A program made the translations under genes and the position numbers. The notes under the pieces are model-generated. The model worked only from the letters and a program-made list of their open reading frames with translations. It searched no databases and was not told where the DNA came from. 64,000 bases of DNA from Occallatibacter riparius (GTDB lineage Bacteria; Acidobacteriota; Terriglobia; Terriglobales; Acidobacteriaceae): NCBI RefSeq assembly GCF_025264625.1, contig NZ_CP093313.1, forward strand, positions 2,294,001-2,358,000, given 5' to 3'. Positions within the stretch are counted from its first letter, which is position 1. Each line of letters starts with the position of its first letter. This document shows, one piece after another, positions 20,295-29,865 of the stretch.

Positions 20295-20884
20295 CCAGGG
20301 GTCAGACGGGCAGCTGACGGTGAGGGCGGGAGAATTCTATGCGGCAGCAGGGTGTTTACTGATCAGTACAAGCGCGCATTATTTGTTGGAACGAGTAATT
20401 TTACGGCTATGAAAATACATAGACGTCTATTTGATTTCGATTGTGACGGTTAGGTCGATTTTTGGCGAATATATGGAGAAGCAAAAACAGGGGGACGGGT
20501 AGCTAATTTTCTAGTAAACCCAGTGCCTTATCAGTTACTCCCATTCCGGGCCTTCGTCGGCGGGCGCGGGCCGGGGTTTGCGGAGGGTTTCCTGGTTGCT
20601 ATGCCCATGTTCTTTCCGAGTCCGGGAGCCTGAAGACACAAATCCCGTCGCTCTCACGATAGGGAATTGAGGCGCCCGTGTATGTGATGGCGATCACGGG
20701 TGGTGAGAGGGTGCGCGGAGTTTTCAGGGTCGGACTTCCGTGTCAGGCGACTCGATCGGACCCATGCATGAGTGCGTTGGCGATTTGCTGTGAACCATGG
20801 GGGGAACTGCCGATCCATCAGCAACCCGCCTTCTGATAGCCTTCGATGGAAGGCAAGGTCAGCTCCTGTGGTTGGAGGCTTTGC
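20295..20884. other. 590-bp intergenic region before the permease gene
   Basis: No convincing gene. The left part (20370-20480) is AT-richer than its surroundings and contains a 12-bp palindrome, ATAGACGTCTAT, at 20419-20430. The right part carries the ribosome site of the ADOP gene. A long leftward open frame starting inside the permease gene ends here and is treated as a shadow. Confidence 0.5.
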
Positions 20885-23353
20885 ATGTCCATCCTCTTTC
20901 AGGATCTTCGCTACACGCTCCGCCAACTCGCCAAGTCTCCCGGATTCGCTCTTACGGCTGTGCTCACACTCGCTCTGGGCATTGGCGCCAACACCGCAGT
21001 CTTCAGCGTGCTCAATGCGCTGCTGCTCAAAATGCTCCCCGTCCGGGATGCGCAGCAGCTCTACACGATGCGCGTCCTTCGTGGCGGCACGCAGCCGCCT
21101 AACACTGCTGGTACCGGCAATGGGCCCACGTCTTTCTCGCTTCCGGTGTTTCAGGCACTGCGGGGCCAGTCGCGCGTCTTCACCGATCTCATCGCCCACA
21201 TCCCGCTCTCTCTTGGCCAAGTCCCCATCCGCTACGGCAACACGCCCGCCACTGCGCCCGGCGAAGAGGTCAGCGGCAATTTCTTCGCCGGCCTCGGCGT
21301 CCCCATGGCCGCAGGAGTCGGTCTCACCAACGCAGACGAACAGGACCATACCGCCAAGGCCGTCATCAGTTATGGCTTCTGGACCAAGGCCTACTCGCGC
21401 GATCCCGCCGCCATCGGCCAGACCCTTTACGTTCGCGGTGTTCCACTCACCATCGTTGGCGTCACCGCGCCCGACTTCGTCGGCGTCGATCCTGGCGCCC
21501 CTGATGATTTCTGGATCCCGCTCCAGAACCGTGCCGAGCTTAATGCTTGGGGATATGCCGCCGATGAGGGCATGCTCTATAGCTTCCCCAAATGGTGGGC
21601 CGTGCCACTGGTCGCCCGGCTCGCACCCGGCGTCTCGCCAGAACAAGCCTCGCAGGCCGTGCAAGGTATTTTCTGGCATGCGGCAACCGCGCCTCAGGGC
21701 AGGCTCGACTTCAAACAATGGCCGGCATCGCTCGGCTTTACCCCCATCCGCGGTCTCGCCGACTACGCCCGTTCCTACCGTGAGCCCGTCGAGCTCATGA
21801 TGGCGCTGGTCGGCCTAGTGCTCCTCATCGCATGCACCAACGTGGCCCTGCTCATCCTCGCGCGTTCAGCAGCGCGCCAGCGCGAGTTCGCCATCCGCAT
21901 GGCCACAGGCGCTAGTGCAATGCGCATCCTGCGGCAACTCGTGCTCGACAGCCTCGCCATCGTCCTCGCCGGCACCTGCCTAGGCTGGCTGCTCGCCATC
22001 GCAGCGACGCGCATGCTCGCTCACTGGGCACGGATCGAAGCAGACCTCTCTCCGGATCACCACGTCCTCTGGTTTACCCTTGCCATCGGCTCGCTCGTCA
22101 CCATCGCATTCTCATTCACGCCGTTCTCGCAAATCCTCCACGTCGGTCCCGACCAAGCCCTCAGAAGCAGCAGCCAAATGGCGGGCACCAGCCGCAGCCA
22201 CCGCAGGATGGGCAATCTTGTCATCGCCCTTCAGATCGCGATGTGCTTTACCCTGCTCGTCGCCGCCGGGCTCACGGTCAGAACGCTCTTGAACTACGAG
22301 CACCTCGATCTCGGTATGCAGGCCGACCAGCTTCTTGTTTTTGACCTGGAACCGCAAGGCCTCATCGGTCGCGCCCAGAGCTGGTCGTATTACAACAGCC
22401 TCATCGCTCGCCTGCGCACTCTACCCGGAATTGAATCCATCTCGCCGGTGGTGTGGCGTCCCGGCTCAGGATGGCTGAAAAGCGGCGGCGTCAATCTGGA
22501 CGGAACGACTGCACTGGACAAGGCCGGCAGGCACGCGGAAATCTCATCCAACTTCATCGGCGTGGATTTCTTCCGCACGCTCGGAGTTCCTGTCCTCCAG
22601 GGCCGCGAATTCAACTCGACCGACACGCCCTCCAGCAAGCAGACGGCCATTGTCAACCAGACCTTTGCCGCGCGATATCTGCCTAACGGCGCCTTAGGCC
22701 ACATCGTCGACAATGCGGAGATCGTAGGCGTGGTGCGCGACAGTAAATACAAGTTCGCCGCTGAGTCCGATCGCCCAACGGTCTATCACTCCGTTGCCAA
22801 GTCCGGCATGGAAGGCCAGATCACGCTTGAGGTCCGCACATCCTTGCCGCCGCTCTCGCTGCTGCCCGGCATTCGTAGCGTACTCCACGAGATCGATCCC
22901 AACCTGGCCCCCGAAAGACCCATGACTCAGGCCGCGCAATTCGAGCAGTCCTATACCACCCCGATGCTCTTCGCCCGCCTCGCCATGGCCTTCGGCGTGC
23001 TCGCTGTCGTGCTCGTCGCTACCGGCCTCTACGGCACGCTCACTTATAGGCTCCAGCGTCGGCGGAACGAGATTGGGGTACGCATGGCATTGGGGGCGAT
23101 GCGACAGGACGTGCTTCAAATGATTTTCGGAGAAAGTATGCGGATCGCAGTTGTCGGTTTGGGGATCGGACTGCCGCTTTCGCTGGTCGTTGCGCACCTG
23201 TTGCGATCACAACTCTACCAACTGAATGCATTCGACGCCACGAGTTTTGCAGCCTCATTCACGATCACTCTTCTTCTTTCTATGGGAGCGGCACTTTTGC
23301 CTGCCTACCGTGCAGCTCGAATCAACCCGATGGCGACGATTCGAAACGAGTAG
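20885..23353 (+). CDS. ADOP-family ABC transporter permease (MacB/FtsX-like)
   Basis: An 822-residue integral membrane protein of the acidobacterial duplicated orphan permease type. It has an N-terminal FtsX-like helix (TLALGIGANTAVFSVLNALLL), a large extracytoplasmic MacB_PCD domain, a first FtsX block of three helices around residues 290-410, a second periplasmic domain, and a second FtsX block at the C-terminus (RLQRRRNEIGVRMALGA onward, ending YRAARINPMATIRNE). The FtsX unit is thus duplicated in one chain. No ATPase gene is adjacent, which is normal for this orphan group. Start at 20885, because GGAGG lies 6 bases upstream and the conserved family start MSILFQDLRYTLRQL begins there; an ATG at 20846 is less likely. 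Substrate unknown. Confidence 0.92.
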   Translation: MSILFQDLRYTLRQLAKSPGFALTAVLTLALGIGANTAVFSVLNALLLKMLPVRDAQQLYTMRVLRGGTQPPNTAGTGNGPTSFSLPVFQALRGQSRVFTDLIAHIPLSLGQVPIRYGNTPATAPGEEVSGNFFAGLGVPMAAGVGLTNADEQDHTAKAVISYGFWTKAYSRDPAAIGQTLYVRGVPLTIVGVTAPDFVGVDPGAPDDFWIPLQNRAELNAWGYAADEGMLYSFPKWWAVPLVARLAPGVSPEQASQAVQGIFWHAATAPQGRLDFKQWPASLGFTPIRGLADYARSYREPVELMMALVGLVLLIACTNVALLILARSAARQREFAIRMATGASAMRILRQLVLDSLAIVLAGTCLGWLLAIAATRMLAHWARIEADLSPDHHVLWFTLAIGSLVTIAFSFTPFSQILHVGPDQALRSSSQMAGTSRSHRRMGNLVIALQIAMCFTLLVAAGLTVRTLLNYEHLDLGMQADQLLVFDLEPQGLIGRAQSWSYYNSLIARLRTLPGIESISPVVWRPGSGWLKSGGVNLDGTTALDKAGRHAEISSNFIGVDFFRTLGVPVLQGREFNSTDTPSSKQTAIVNQTFAARYLPNGALGHIVDNAEIVGVVRDSKYKFAAESDRPTVYHSVAKSGMEGQITLEVRTSLPPLSLLPGIRSVLHEIDPNLAPERPMTQAAQFEQSYTTPMLFARLAMAFGVLAVVLVATGLYGTLTYRLQRRRNEIGVRMALGAMRQDVLQMIFGESMRIAVVGLGIGLPLSLVVAHLLRSQLYQLNAFDATSFAASFTITLLLSMGAALLPAYRAARINPMATIRNE

Positions 23354-23491
23354 CAAGGTTCCAATTCGAAATCGCAGAATTCGATCCGGCGACTCTCTCG
23401 ATCATTGCGGCAGCTCCAGCCCAAGTGGGCTGGGTTCGCGCCGCCCCTTGTATCTCTGAATGAGCGGCAGTTTCGGTGAGACTGTTGCAGT

Positions 23492-23517
23492 GGGGGAGCC
23501 GAGGCATCGGCTCCCCC
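23492..23517 (+). other. Strong 11-bp hairpin between the permease and transposase genes
   Basis: GGGGGAGCCGA pairs exactly with TCGGCTCCCCC around a GGCA loop. It lies 139 bp after the permease stop and 127 bp before the transposase start. It could be a terminator for the permease gene (no T-run follows) or part of a structured RNA of the IS110 element. Confidence 0.5.
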
Positions 23518-23643
23518 GCGGGCGGGCGGCTCCCGTACGTCCCCAGGTGATCGCTCACCGTCCCGGAGCATAGGGACCGCTGCCCAAGTCACGTACGACC
23601 GAACAGTCGCACGATCTCATTCGAACATACAAGGCAGGTTATC

Positions 23644-24603
23644 GTGACACAGATGGTTTGTGGCGTAGATGTTGCTTCCGAGTCCCTGGAAGTTCGCATT
23701 GGCCAGCAGGGTGCGGCAGGGTCTTTCCCCAACACCCCCGAAGGGATTATGGCGCTGGGCGCCTTTTGCCAGGCACATCAGGTTGAAATGGTGGCCATGG
23801 AAGCCACCGGCGGGTACGAACAACTGGCGTTTGCGCAGCTATCGGAACAAGGCCTTGCGGTGGCCATCGTGAACCCGCGCGCGGTGCGCCAGTTCGCTCA
23901 GAGCATGGGCTCACTGGAGAAGACCGATCGCATCGACGCCGCCATGATCGCCTGGTACGCCGAAGTGAAGAAGCCGCAGCCAGCCTGCCTGACGCCGCCC
24001 GGCCAGCAGCAGTTGCGGGCGCTGGTCACGCGTCTTCGCCAGCTGACCGATGTGCGTACGGCGCAACGCAACCAGCAGCGGTTGGTTACCGATCGCGCCG
24101 TGCAGGTTTCCTTCGCCAAGTTGCTGGCCTTCGTTGCCCGCCAGATCCGCGATCTGGAGCAGCGCATCGCCAGGCTGATCGAGCAGGACCCGCTGTGGCG
24201 GGAACTCAACCAGGCATTTCGCACCATCAAAGGCGTGGCCGACCGCACCGTGGCGCGGTTGATGGCGGAGATGCCGGAGATCGGCCTGCTGTCCAACAAG
24301 ACCGTCTCCAAACTGGCCGGGCTGGCTCCTTTGGCCAACGACTCGGGAAAGCAGCAGGGCAAACGCGCGGTGCGGGGAGGACGCGCCGCGGTGCGCGACA
24401 TCCTCTACCTCGTGGCTGGTGTGGCGGGCCGCTTCGAGCCGGACTTCACCGCCTTTCAGCAGCGCCTCCGCGCGGCCGGCAAGCCGCCCAAGGTCGTCCG
24501 CATTGCGCTCGCCCACAAGCTGCTGGTGCGGCTCAACGCCAAGGCCCGCGAGGTGCGCTGTCGGCTGGCGCTTCAGACCACTTCCTCCCGGGCTTGCGCC
24601 TGA
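23644..24603 (+). CDS. IS110-family transposase (DEDD recombinase)
   Basis: A 319-residue recombinase. The N-terminal RuvC-like DEDD domain has Asp9 (CGVDVASE), Glu53 (AMEATGGYE), and Asp95/Asp98 (KTDRIDAAMIAWYA). The C-terminal Transposase_20 domain starts near IKGVADRTVARLMAEM and carries the likely nucleophile Ser234 in ANDSGKQQG, followed by RAAVRDILYLVA. All catalytic residues are present, so it may be active. The start is GTG with a weak AGG upstream. Length fits the family. The gene has no partner gene, as expected. Confidence 0.93.
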   Translation: MTQMVCGVDVASESLEVRIGQQGAAGSFPNTPEGIMALGAFCQAHQVEMVAMEATGGYEQLAFAQLSEQGLAVAIVNPRAVRQFAQSMGSLEKTDRIDAAMIAWYAEVKKPQPACLTPPGQQQLRALVTRLRQLTDVRTAQRNQQRLVTDRAVQVSFAKLLAFVARQIRDLEQRIARLIEQDPLWRELNQAFRTIKGVADRTVARLMAEMPEIGLLSNKTVSKLAGLAPLANDSGKQQGKRAVRGGRAAVRDILYLVAGVAGRFEPDFTAFQQRLRAAGKPPKVVRIALAHKLLVRLNAKAREVRCRLALQTTSSRACA

Positions 24604-25000
24604 ACATGCTAATCTCCCACTCGCCGTAGCCGCTCGGTTGTGGGAAAGCGGGAAACGCGCTCTCTGCGTTTTCCGAGGCGCAGCGCGCCGTCTTTTCCAG
24701 CAACCCCTCCATGAACCCTTGACAAATCAGACAGTCGCTCCGGGACTGTGCCCGGCGCTCGACGCGGGATTGCCATGCCGCAGATCCAAGTTCATTCCCG
24801 ACGCGACTTGCCACACGCGAGTGCGATGGTCCGGATGACAGGGTATGGGGGTAGCGGTCTGCGGCGGACTCCGGGGCCGGACTGTCTGCTGATTGGTGCT
24901 ACCGAGCTACGAACGTGCGTATCCTGCGCATGATGCGAATTGCAGAATCAGGACTGCCGATTTCTTTACGGAATAAGGACCAGGGTGCTGCAGAGTCGCG
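24604..25000. other. 397-bp non-coding region after the transposase gene
   Basis: It probably contains the right end of the IS110 element. Features seen: a GC-rich stretch near 24650-24690 with inverted GCGC elements, a dyad GACAGT...ACTGT at about 24729-24748, and a second ACTGTC at about 24883. No coding sequence is supported. If the element is of the IS1111 group, the guide RNA would lie here. Confidence 0.45.
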
Positions 25001-25420
25001 TCAGGCACTCAGTGTGGAGGGTTTCAGTCTTTCGGTTGCTTTCGTTTGTTCCCAGGTGTTCCATTCTTCCACCAGTTTGCCGTCCACAATGCGAGCGATG
25101 TTGATACCCAGCAGCGTGACGGGTTCGCCGGTCTCTCGTATCTGGACATGGGCGGTCATACGGGTGACAACCTTCTCGCCGTCGACCAGCTGATCCTCAA
25201 TGTGAAAGGAGTCCTGGGTATAGATAAAGAGGTTGTGGAAGTAGAGGATGCTTTGACGGAGCCCCTCCAGATCGCGGTCACCCGCTGACGGGTGCCCGAC
25301 ATAATTGGGCGCAACGACTTGATCCAGCGCCGAAACGTCTCCGGCGGCATACATATCCACTAGTTTTCGGAAGACCGCTTTTTTGGATTCCGGAGAATCT
25401 TGCGTTGTTACGTTGTGCAT
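25001..25420 (-). CDS. SnoaL-like / NTF2-fold protein
   Basis: A 139-residue cytoplasmic protein with the NTF2-like alpha+beta fold of the SnoaL/ester-cyclase group: an N-terminal helix (KKAVFRKLVDMYAAGD), the loop VVAPNYVGHPSAGDRDLEG, and strands KVVTRMTAHVQIRETG and GKLVEEWNTWE. Family members include polyketide cyclases and many small proteins of unknown function. AGAGGAA precedes the ATG. It sits just before the S41 peptidase gene's 3-prime end on the same strand (76 bp apart) and could be the second gene of that transcript. The reaction is unknown. Confidence 0.8.
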   Translation of the reverse strand: MHNVTTQDSPESKKAVFRKLVDMYAAGDVSALDQVVAPNYVGHPSAGDRDLEGLRQSILYFHNLFIYTQDSFHIEDQLVDGEKVVTRMTAHVQIRETGEPVTLLGINIARIVDGKLVEEWNTWEQTKATERLKPSTLSA

Positions 25421-25496
25421 GGCGAGTTCCTCTCACGTCGCCCGCAGCATTCGACCGACCGGGGCGGGGCGCGGACGTGGTCACAGCTCGAGAGCG

Positions 25497-26861
25497 TTAT
25501 TTGCTCTTGGTGGGATTTGCCAGTTTCTCGGCAGCCATTTTCTCCGCAGTGGTCAGGGCTTCGGCCGCGCTTACTTTCACGTCGGGCTCAATTCCAGTCC
25601 CTTCCCAATCGCCCTTCGTAACAGGGTTAATAGGCCGTGCGAAAGGAACGCCAATGGTGAAGTGGTCTCCAGCAGGCAGGCCTTTCACCGGATGAGCGCC
25701 TCCTCCGGTAGCTTCTCCGATGATGGTGGCCCGCTTCTGCGTTTTCAGGTCGAAGGTAAACTCCTCGCCTCCAGAGAAAGTTCCGTGCGAGGTGAGGACA
25801 TAGACCGGCTTGTCGAGAAAGCGCTGGCCGGGAACCCAGGGAAGCGTCCAGTACTGGTGCGTCTCATTGGTGTCGCGGGCGGCGAGATCGTTGATGTGGG
25901 TAGGTTCGCCGAAAAGAAACGACACCATGAATTCAACCATGCTGGGATCGCCTCCATGATTCTCGCGCAGGTCGAAGATCAGTGCATCTGCGTTCGCAAC
26001 AAAGCCCATGGCGGCGACGACAGTGGGTCCGCAGAATTCCGGTGGTGGAAAGGCGTCGAACTTGATGTAGCCGACGTTGTGGTTCAGGATTTCGACCTTG
26101 GAAAATGTGCAGTTCTGATGCTCGAGCATGGTGCGGAAACGCGCTTTCTCCGCAGGGTCTGGTTCGTGTGAAGCTGCCGCCGGGCCGCTCTGCTCGGGCA
26201 TCCGGAAGGGATCGTATCCAACAAACAGATGCTTATCGTTGCTGACCGCTTTCAGGTCGCGGCTGAGCGCGTCGGCGAAGTCATTGCCGTTGGTGATGGA
26301 CTTGTAATCACCATGCTGCTGATGGTCGTGAATGGCCTGAACCATCTTCGCGGCAACGTCAGCGTATACGTAATGATCGGTAAGCTGTTTGCTGATGGCG
26401 TCGATCGTCTTTTGCCGGAGCGCTTCGTCGAGCTGGATGTCGTCGATGGTCGCGCCGGGCGGGATGGCGCGGATGCTTAACACCTTAACCTGCGGCGGCG
26501 TGACACTCGCGAGTTGCAGAGCTCCGTAGGCATCGATGTTGTCTCCGCGCCCGTGTACGCGGAAAGTAAGGCGGCCGGGCGTGCTTTCGACGACCGAGAT
26601 GAAATTGAAGCCTCCAGTCTGGCTGCTGAATGAAGTCAGTCCGTCGGCATTGTTCTTAGGATCGTATTGCTTAACGTAGGCGGCGATGCGATCGTGCTCG
26701 CCTGTGTTGAATGCGTCAAGAAACGCCTGCAGGGTGTGACCGGCGGGCGTGTCGGGAATAGCCGGAGTTTCTGCGTGTGCTATCGCAAAACTCGCGCATA
26801 ACGAAACAATTGTGAGAATGAGGGGAATGCGTGTGCCTGTTGACTGAGACAGTCGGAGCAT
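25497..26861 (-). CDS. Secreted S41-family peptidase-like protein
   Basis: A 454-residue protein with a signal peptide (cleavage near ASFAIAHA). An N-terminal domain resembling those of interphotoreceptor retinoid-binding-like peptidases (DEALRQKTIDAISKQLTDHYVY) is followed by an S41 catalytic domain with NVGYIKFDAFPP, ALIFDLRENHGGDPSM and YVLTSHGTFSGGEEF. The last motif holds the likely nucleophile Ser363. S41 enzymes cleave unstructured C-termini or short peptides. No PDZ domain is obvious. The ATG at 26861 is chosen over a TTG eight codons upstream because GGAGGG precedes it. The terminal LANPTKSK tail is short and polar. Confidence 0.87.
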   Translation of the reverse strand: MLRLSQSTGTRIPLILTIVSLCASFAIAHAETPAIPDTPAGHTLQAFLDAFNTGEHDRIAAYVKQYDPKNNADGLTSFSSQTGGFNFISVVESTPGRLTFRVHGRGDNIDAYGALQLASVTPPQVKVLSIRAIPPGATIDDIQLDEALRQKTIDAISKQLTDHYVYADVAAKMVQAIHDHQQHGDYKSITNGNDFADALSRDLKAVSNDKHLFVGYDPFRMPEQSGPAAASHEPDPAEKARFRTMLEHQNCTFSKVEILNHNVGYIKFDAFPPPEFCGPTVVAAMGFVANADALIFDLRENHGGDPSMVEFMVSFLFGEPTHINDLAARDTNETHQYWTLPWVPGQRFLDKPVYVLTSHGTFSGGEEFTFDLKTQKRATIIGEATGGGAHPVKGLPAGDHFTIGVPFARPINPVTKGDWEGTGIEPDVKVSAAEALTTAEKMAAEKLANPTKSK

Positions 26862-27010
26862 GGGGCCCTCCCGGGGATGGTTCAAATGCGAACATCCAGC
26901 ATGGATTTGCGGTTGTCAACCGAAACCTGCTCGCGTGTGGATCAACTGCTAAGGTGACGAGGACGAGAGAACGCGGACTCGGTTTCTCGAAGCTTGGACT
27001 CCGCTCTGTG

Positions 27011-27045
27011 CGAAAAGGAAAGGCGCCCCCGGGCGGGAGCGCCTT
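27011..27045 (-). terminator. Intrinsic terminator of the GH3 gene
   Basis: Read on the minus strand, an 11-bp stem with one G-U pair (27035-27045 with 27020-27030) and a 4-base loop is followed by TCCTTTT. It begins about 20 bp after the stop codon of the GH3 gene. Confidence 0.8.
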
Positions 27046-27065
27046 CACTGTTGGTGTGGGGTGGA

Positions 27066-29705
27066 TTACTCCGGCAGGCTGAGGCTGCCGTTGATTTTGA
27101 GCTTGGCTGTGGCGTTGGGGGCGTCGGTGCCGGGCTGGCCGCCGCCGATGGTTACGGTGTACTCGCCGGCGCTGACCAGGGGGTCGCCGGCTTCGGATAC
27201 CATGCCGAGGTCGCGAGGCTTCAGATCGAAGTGCACCTTCTGCGATTCGCCGGCTTCGAGGTGGACGCGCTTGAAGGCGCGCAGGGCGCGGATGGGTGCT
27301 CCGGGCACGCTCGGGAAGGTGAGGTAGAGCTGGGCCACTTCATCGCCGGCCAGTTTGCCGGTGTTGGTGACGGTGACGTCAGCCGAAAGCGGCTCGCCGG
27401 CCTTGAGATCGGCGGGGATGGTGAGGTCCTTGTAGGCGAAGGTGGTGTAGCTCAGGCCGTAGCCGAACGGATAAAGCGGCTTGCCGTGGAAGTAGCGGTA
27501 GGTGCGGTTGGACATCGAATAGTCTTCGAAGTGCGGCAACTGGTCCACGCCGGTGTAGAAGGTGACGGGCAGGCGTCCGGCCGGGTTGTTCTTACCGCTC
27601 AGCGTGGCAGCGATAGCCGAGCCGCCCTCTTCCCCGGAGTACCATGCTTCGAGGATGGCGTTGGCGTGCTCCTTCTCCCAATTGACGGCGAGGGCGCTGC
27701 CGTTCATGAGGACAACGACGAGCGGCTTGCCGGCTTTGGCGACGGCCTGGACGAGGTCTTCTTCGGGCTGAGGCATGTCGATGCTCGTGCGGTCGCCGCC
27801 GAGGAAGCCGGGCTCGCTGACGGGCATCTCTTCGCCTTCGAGATCGCTTGTGATGCCGACGGCGGCGATTACCACGTCAGCCTTGCGGGCAGCCTCGACT
27901 GCGGCGGGGGAGGGGGTGGGGTCGTACTTGTTCCAGATGAGGCGGGCGAGGAACTTGCCCTCTTTCTGGTGGCCATAGGTGACGCTCAGGGCCGCCTTCT
28001 CACCCTTGATGAGGTGAATGCGCCCGGTGTGGAGGCCGGCGCCCCAGCCCTGCGCGACCGGCTTGTCATTGACGCGCACGGCCGCGAAGCCGTCGGCGTT
28101 GATGCCGATGACGTAGTCGCCGGTTTCCGTAGCCGTGATGAAACCGGTCCACTGCACGGAGAATGAATCCTTGCTCTTGGCCTCGGCCGGGATGCTGCTC
28201 TCCGTGAGGTTGACGTTTGATTCCACACGGTCGGTGATGGGCTTGGGCTTGGTCTCGAAGCCCATGCCCTCGCCGTACTCGGCTTTGAGGCCGGGCTTGC
28301 CGTCGGGCGTGGTGAGCAGATTTGCGGGCATCAGCGTGTCTTCAGGGCGAAGGAACTGCGTGCCGGGAGCGTAGGTGATTTTGGCGTTGGGGAATTCGGC
28401 CTTGAGGCCATCAAGCAGGCTCACGATGTGGCTGGGCGTGCCGTTGTAGTTGCCGAGCAGGACCTTGGTCTGGTCGGCGAGTGGGCCGACTACGGCGATG
28501 TTCTTCACCTCGGGCTTGAGCGGAAGCACTCCGTCGTTCTTGAGCAGCACCATGGATTCTTCCGCGACCTTGCGGGCGTAGTTGCGGTGTTCGGTGCTTT
28601 CGAGCAGCTTCTCGTCGATCTTGGTGTAGGGCACCGTCTCCGGCGGATCGAACATGCCGAGCTTCATGCGGGCGGTGAAGAGGCGGATGAGAGCCGTATC
28701 GACGTCCGACTCAGGCAGGTAGCCCTGCTGCACGGCATCGATGTAGGGCTTGTAATCGTGGTTGTCGCTGACCTTGCCGAAGTCGGCGCATTCGTTGTCC
28801 ATGCCGCGGATGAGGGAGATAGCGGAGGCCTGCGCCTGGGTGGGGCGGTAGTGGTGGCCGTTGAAGATGTCGATGACGGCGCCGCAGTCGGAGACGACGT
28901 AGCCCTGGAATCCCCACTTGTTGCGGAGCTGGTCGACGAGCTGGAACTGGCTGGCGCAGCCCGGCTGGCCGTTGATGGAGTTGTAAGAGCACATGATGGA
29001 GCCGGCCTTGCCCTCGGTGATGGCGGCGCGGAAGGCGGGCAGGTAAGTGTCCATCTGGTCGTGCTTGCTGACGTCGACGTCAGCAAAGTGGCGGGTGGGC
29101 TCAGGGCCGGAGTGCACGGCGTAGTGCTTGGGGGTGGCGATGACGCGATAGTACTTCGGATCGTCGCCTTGCATACCGGTGACGAAGGCTACGCCCATGC
29201 GGCCGGTGAGGAAGGGGTCTTCGCCGTAGGTTTCCTGGCCGCGGCCCCAGCGGGGATCGCGGAAGATGTTGATGTTGGGCGCCCAGAAGTCGAGGCCCTC
29301 GAAGATGTTGCTGGAACCGCCGTTCTTCTTAAGGGCCTGCACGTGCTTGATGCGGGCTTCAGTGCTGATGATCTCGCCCATGTGGTGGATGGCGTCAGTG
29401 TCGAAGGTGGAGGCCAGGCCGACGGGCTCGGGGAACTCGGTGACGTCTTTGACGGCGACGCCGTGGAGGGACTCGCTCCACCAGTCGTAGGCGGGGACTT
29501 TCAGGCGCGGAATGGCGCGGGCCTGATTGACGAGCTGCGTGGCTTTCTCTTCGAGGGTCATGCGCTTGACCAGGTCGGCGGCGCGCTGCTCGGGCGTGAG
29601 GGTGGTGTCGAGATATCCGGGCTTATCGGCGTCCTGCGCGGCGAGACTGGAAACGCCGGTGAGCAGCAGGGCCGCCGCGACGGCAAGGCTTGCAATCTTT
29701 CTCAT
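27066..29705 (-). CDS. GH3 beta-glycosidase with inserted PA14 domain
   Basis: An 879-residue exported enzyme (signal peptide ending LAAQ near residue 24). The GH3 N-terminal TIM-barrel domain contains GRGQETYGEDPFLTGRMG and the nucleophile Asp273 in VVSDCGAV. The GH3 C-terminal domain follows, interrupted at about residues 465-590 by a PA14 domain (GFITATETGDYVIGINADGF). A fibronectin III-like domain ends the protein (GDEVAQLYLTF). The motif WWSESLHGVA and the overall order resemble beta-xylosidases and beta-glucosidases; exact specificity cannot be read. PA14 inserts usually shape the substrate pocket. GGGGGAA precedes the ATG. It is monocistronic with its own terminator. Confidence 0.93.
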   Translation of the reverse strand: MRKIASLAVAAALLLTGVSSLAAQDADKPGYLDTTLTPEQRAADLVKRMTLEEKATQLVNQARAIPRLKVPAYDWWSESLHGVAVKDVTEFPEPVGLASTFDTDAIHHMGEIISTEARIKHVQALKKNGGSSNIFEGLDFWAPNINIFRDPRWGRGQETYGEDPFLTGRMGVAFVTGMQGDDPKYYRVIATPKHYAVHSGPEPTRHFADVDVSKHDQMDTYLPAFRAAITEGKAGSIMCSYNSINGQPGCASQFQLVDQLRNKWGFQGYVVSDCGAVIDIFNGHHYRPTQAQASAISLIRGMDNECADFGKVSDNHDYKPYIDAVQQGYLPESDVDTALIRLFTARMKLGMFDPPETVPYTKIDEKLLESTEHRNYARKVAEESMVLLKNDGVLPLKPEVKNIAVVGPLADQTKVLLGNYNGTPSHIVSLLDGLKAEFPNAKITYAPGTQFLRPEDTLMPANLLTTPDGKPGLKAEYGEGMGFETKPKPITDRVESNVNLTESSIPAEAKSKDSFSVQWTGFITATETGDYVIGINADGFAAVRVNDKPVAQGWGAGLHTGRIHLIKGEKAALSVTYGHQKEGKFLARLIWNKYDPTPSPAAVEAARKADVVIAAVGITSDLEGEEMPVSEPGFLGGDRTSIDMPQPEEDLVQAVAKAGKPLVVVLMNGSALAVNWEKEHANAILEAWYSGEEGGSAIAATLSGKNNPAGRLPVTFYTGVDQLPHFEDYSMSNRTYRYFHGKPLYPFGYGLSYTTFAYKDLTIPADLKAGEPLSADVTVTNTGKLAGDEVAQLYLTFPSVPGAPIRALRAFKRVHLEAGESQKVHFDLKPRDLGMVSEAGDPLVSAGEYTVTIGGGQPGTDAPNATAKLKINGSLSLPE

Positions 29706-29865
29706 AGTTCCCCCGGAGCGGGCGGTATTAAGTCTTAAGCATGTTGGCGACGGAGAAATCCGCTACCGCTCTCCGGGTGCAAAACTAAAAGCGCGCGATG
29801 GCTTCTGTCAAGGAGCGAAAAGCTGGCAGCGCCTCTAAAAAATCGTTTTATCGTAGATCTGCACT

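Larger units (their letters stand above)
23460..24900 (+). mobile_element. IS110-family insertion sequence (boundaries approximate)
   Basis: The transposase gene at 23644-24603 and its flanking non-coding ends mark an IS110/IS1111-type element. These elements lack long terminal inverted repeats and often make no target duplication, so I could not fix the ends; the coordinates are a guess around the structured flanks. Known members carry a bridge (seek) RNA in one non-coding end, upstream of the transposase in the IS110 group and downstream in the IS1111 group. The neighbouring permease is intact. Confidence 0.5.

Noticed and set aside
20590..20690. Short leftward coding-like fragments in the gap before the permease gene
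   Set aside because: Under 50 codons, no start signal and no recognisable motif; stop codons interrupt all frames.
20654..21718. 354-codon minus-strand frame across the permease start
   Set aside because: It lies opposite the conserved N-terminal region of the ADOP gene and has no recognised domain.
27066..29738. Two long plus-strand open frames opposite the GH3 gene (about 390 and 436 codons)
   Set aside because: They are antisense to a complete GH3 enzyme with signal peptide, catalytic residue and PA14 insert. Their low-complexity Gly/Val/Ala composition is typical of shadow frames in GC-rich DNA.
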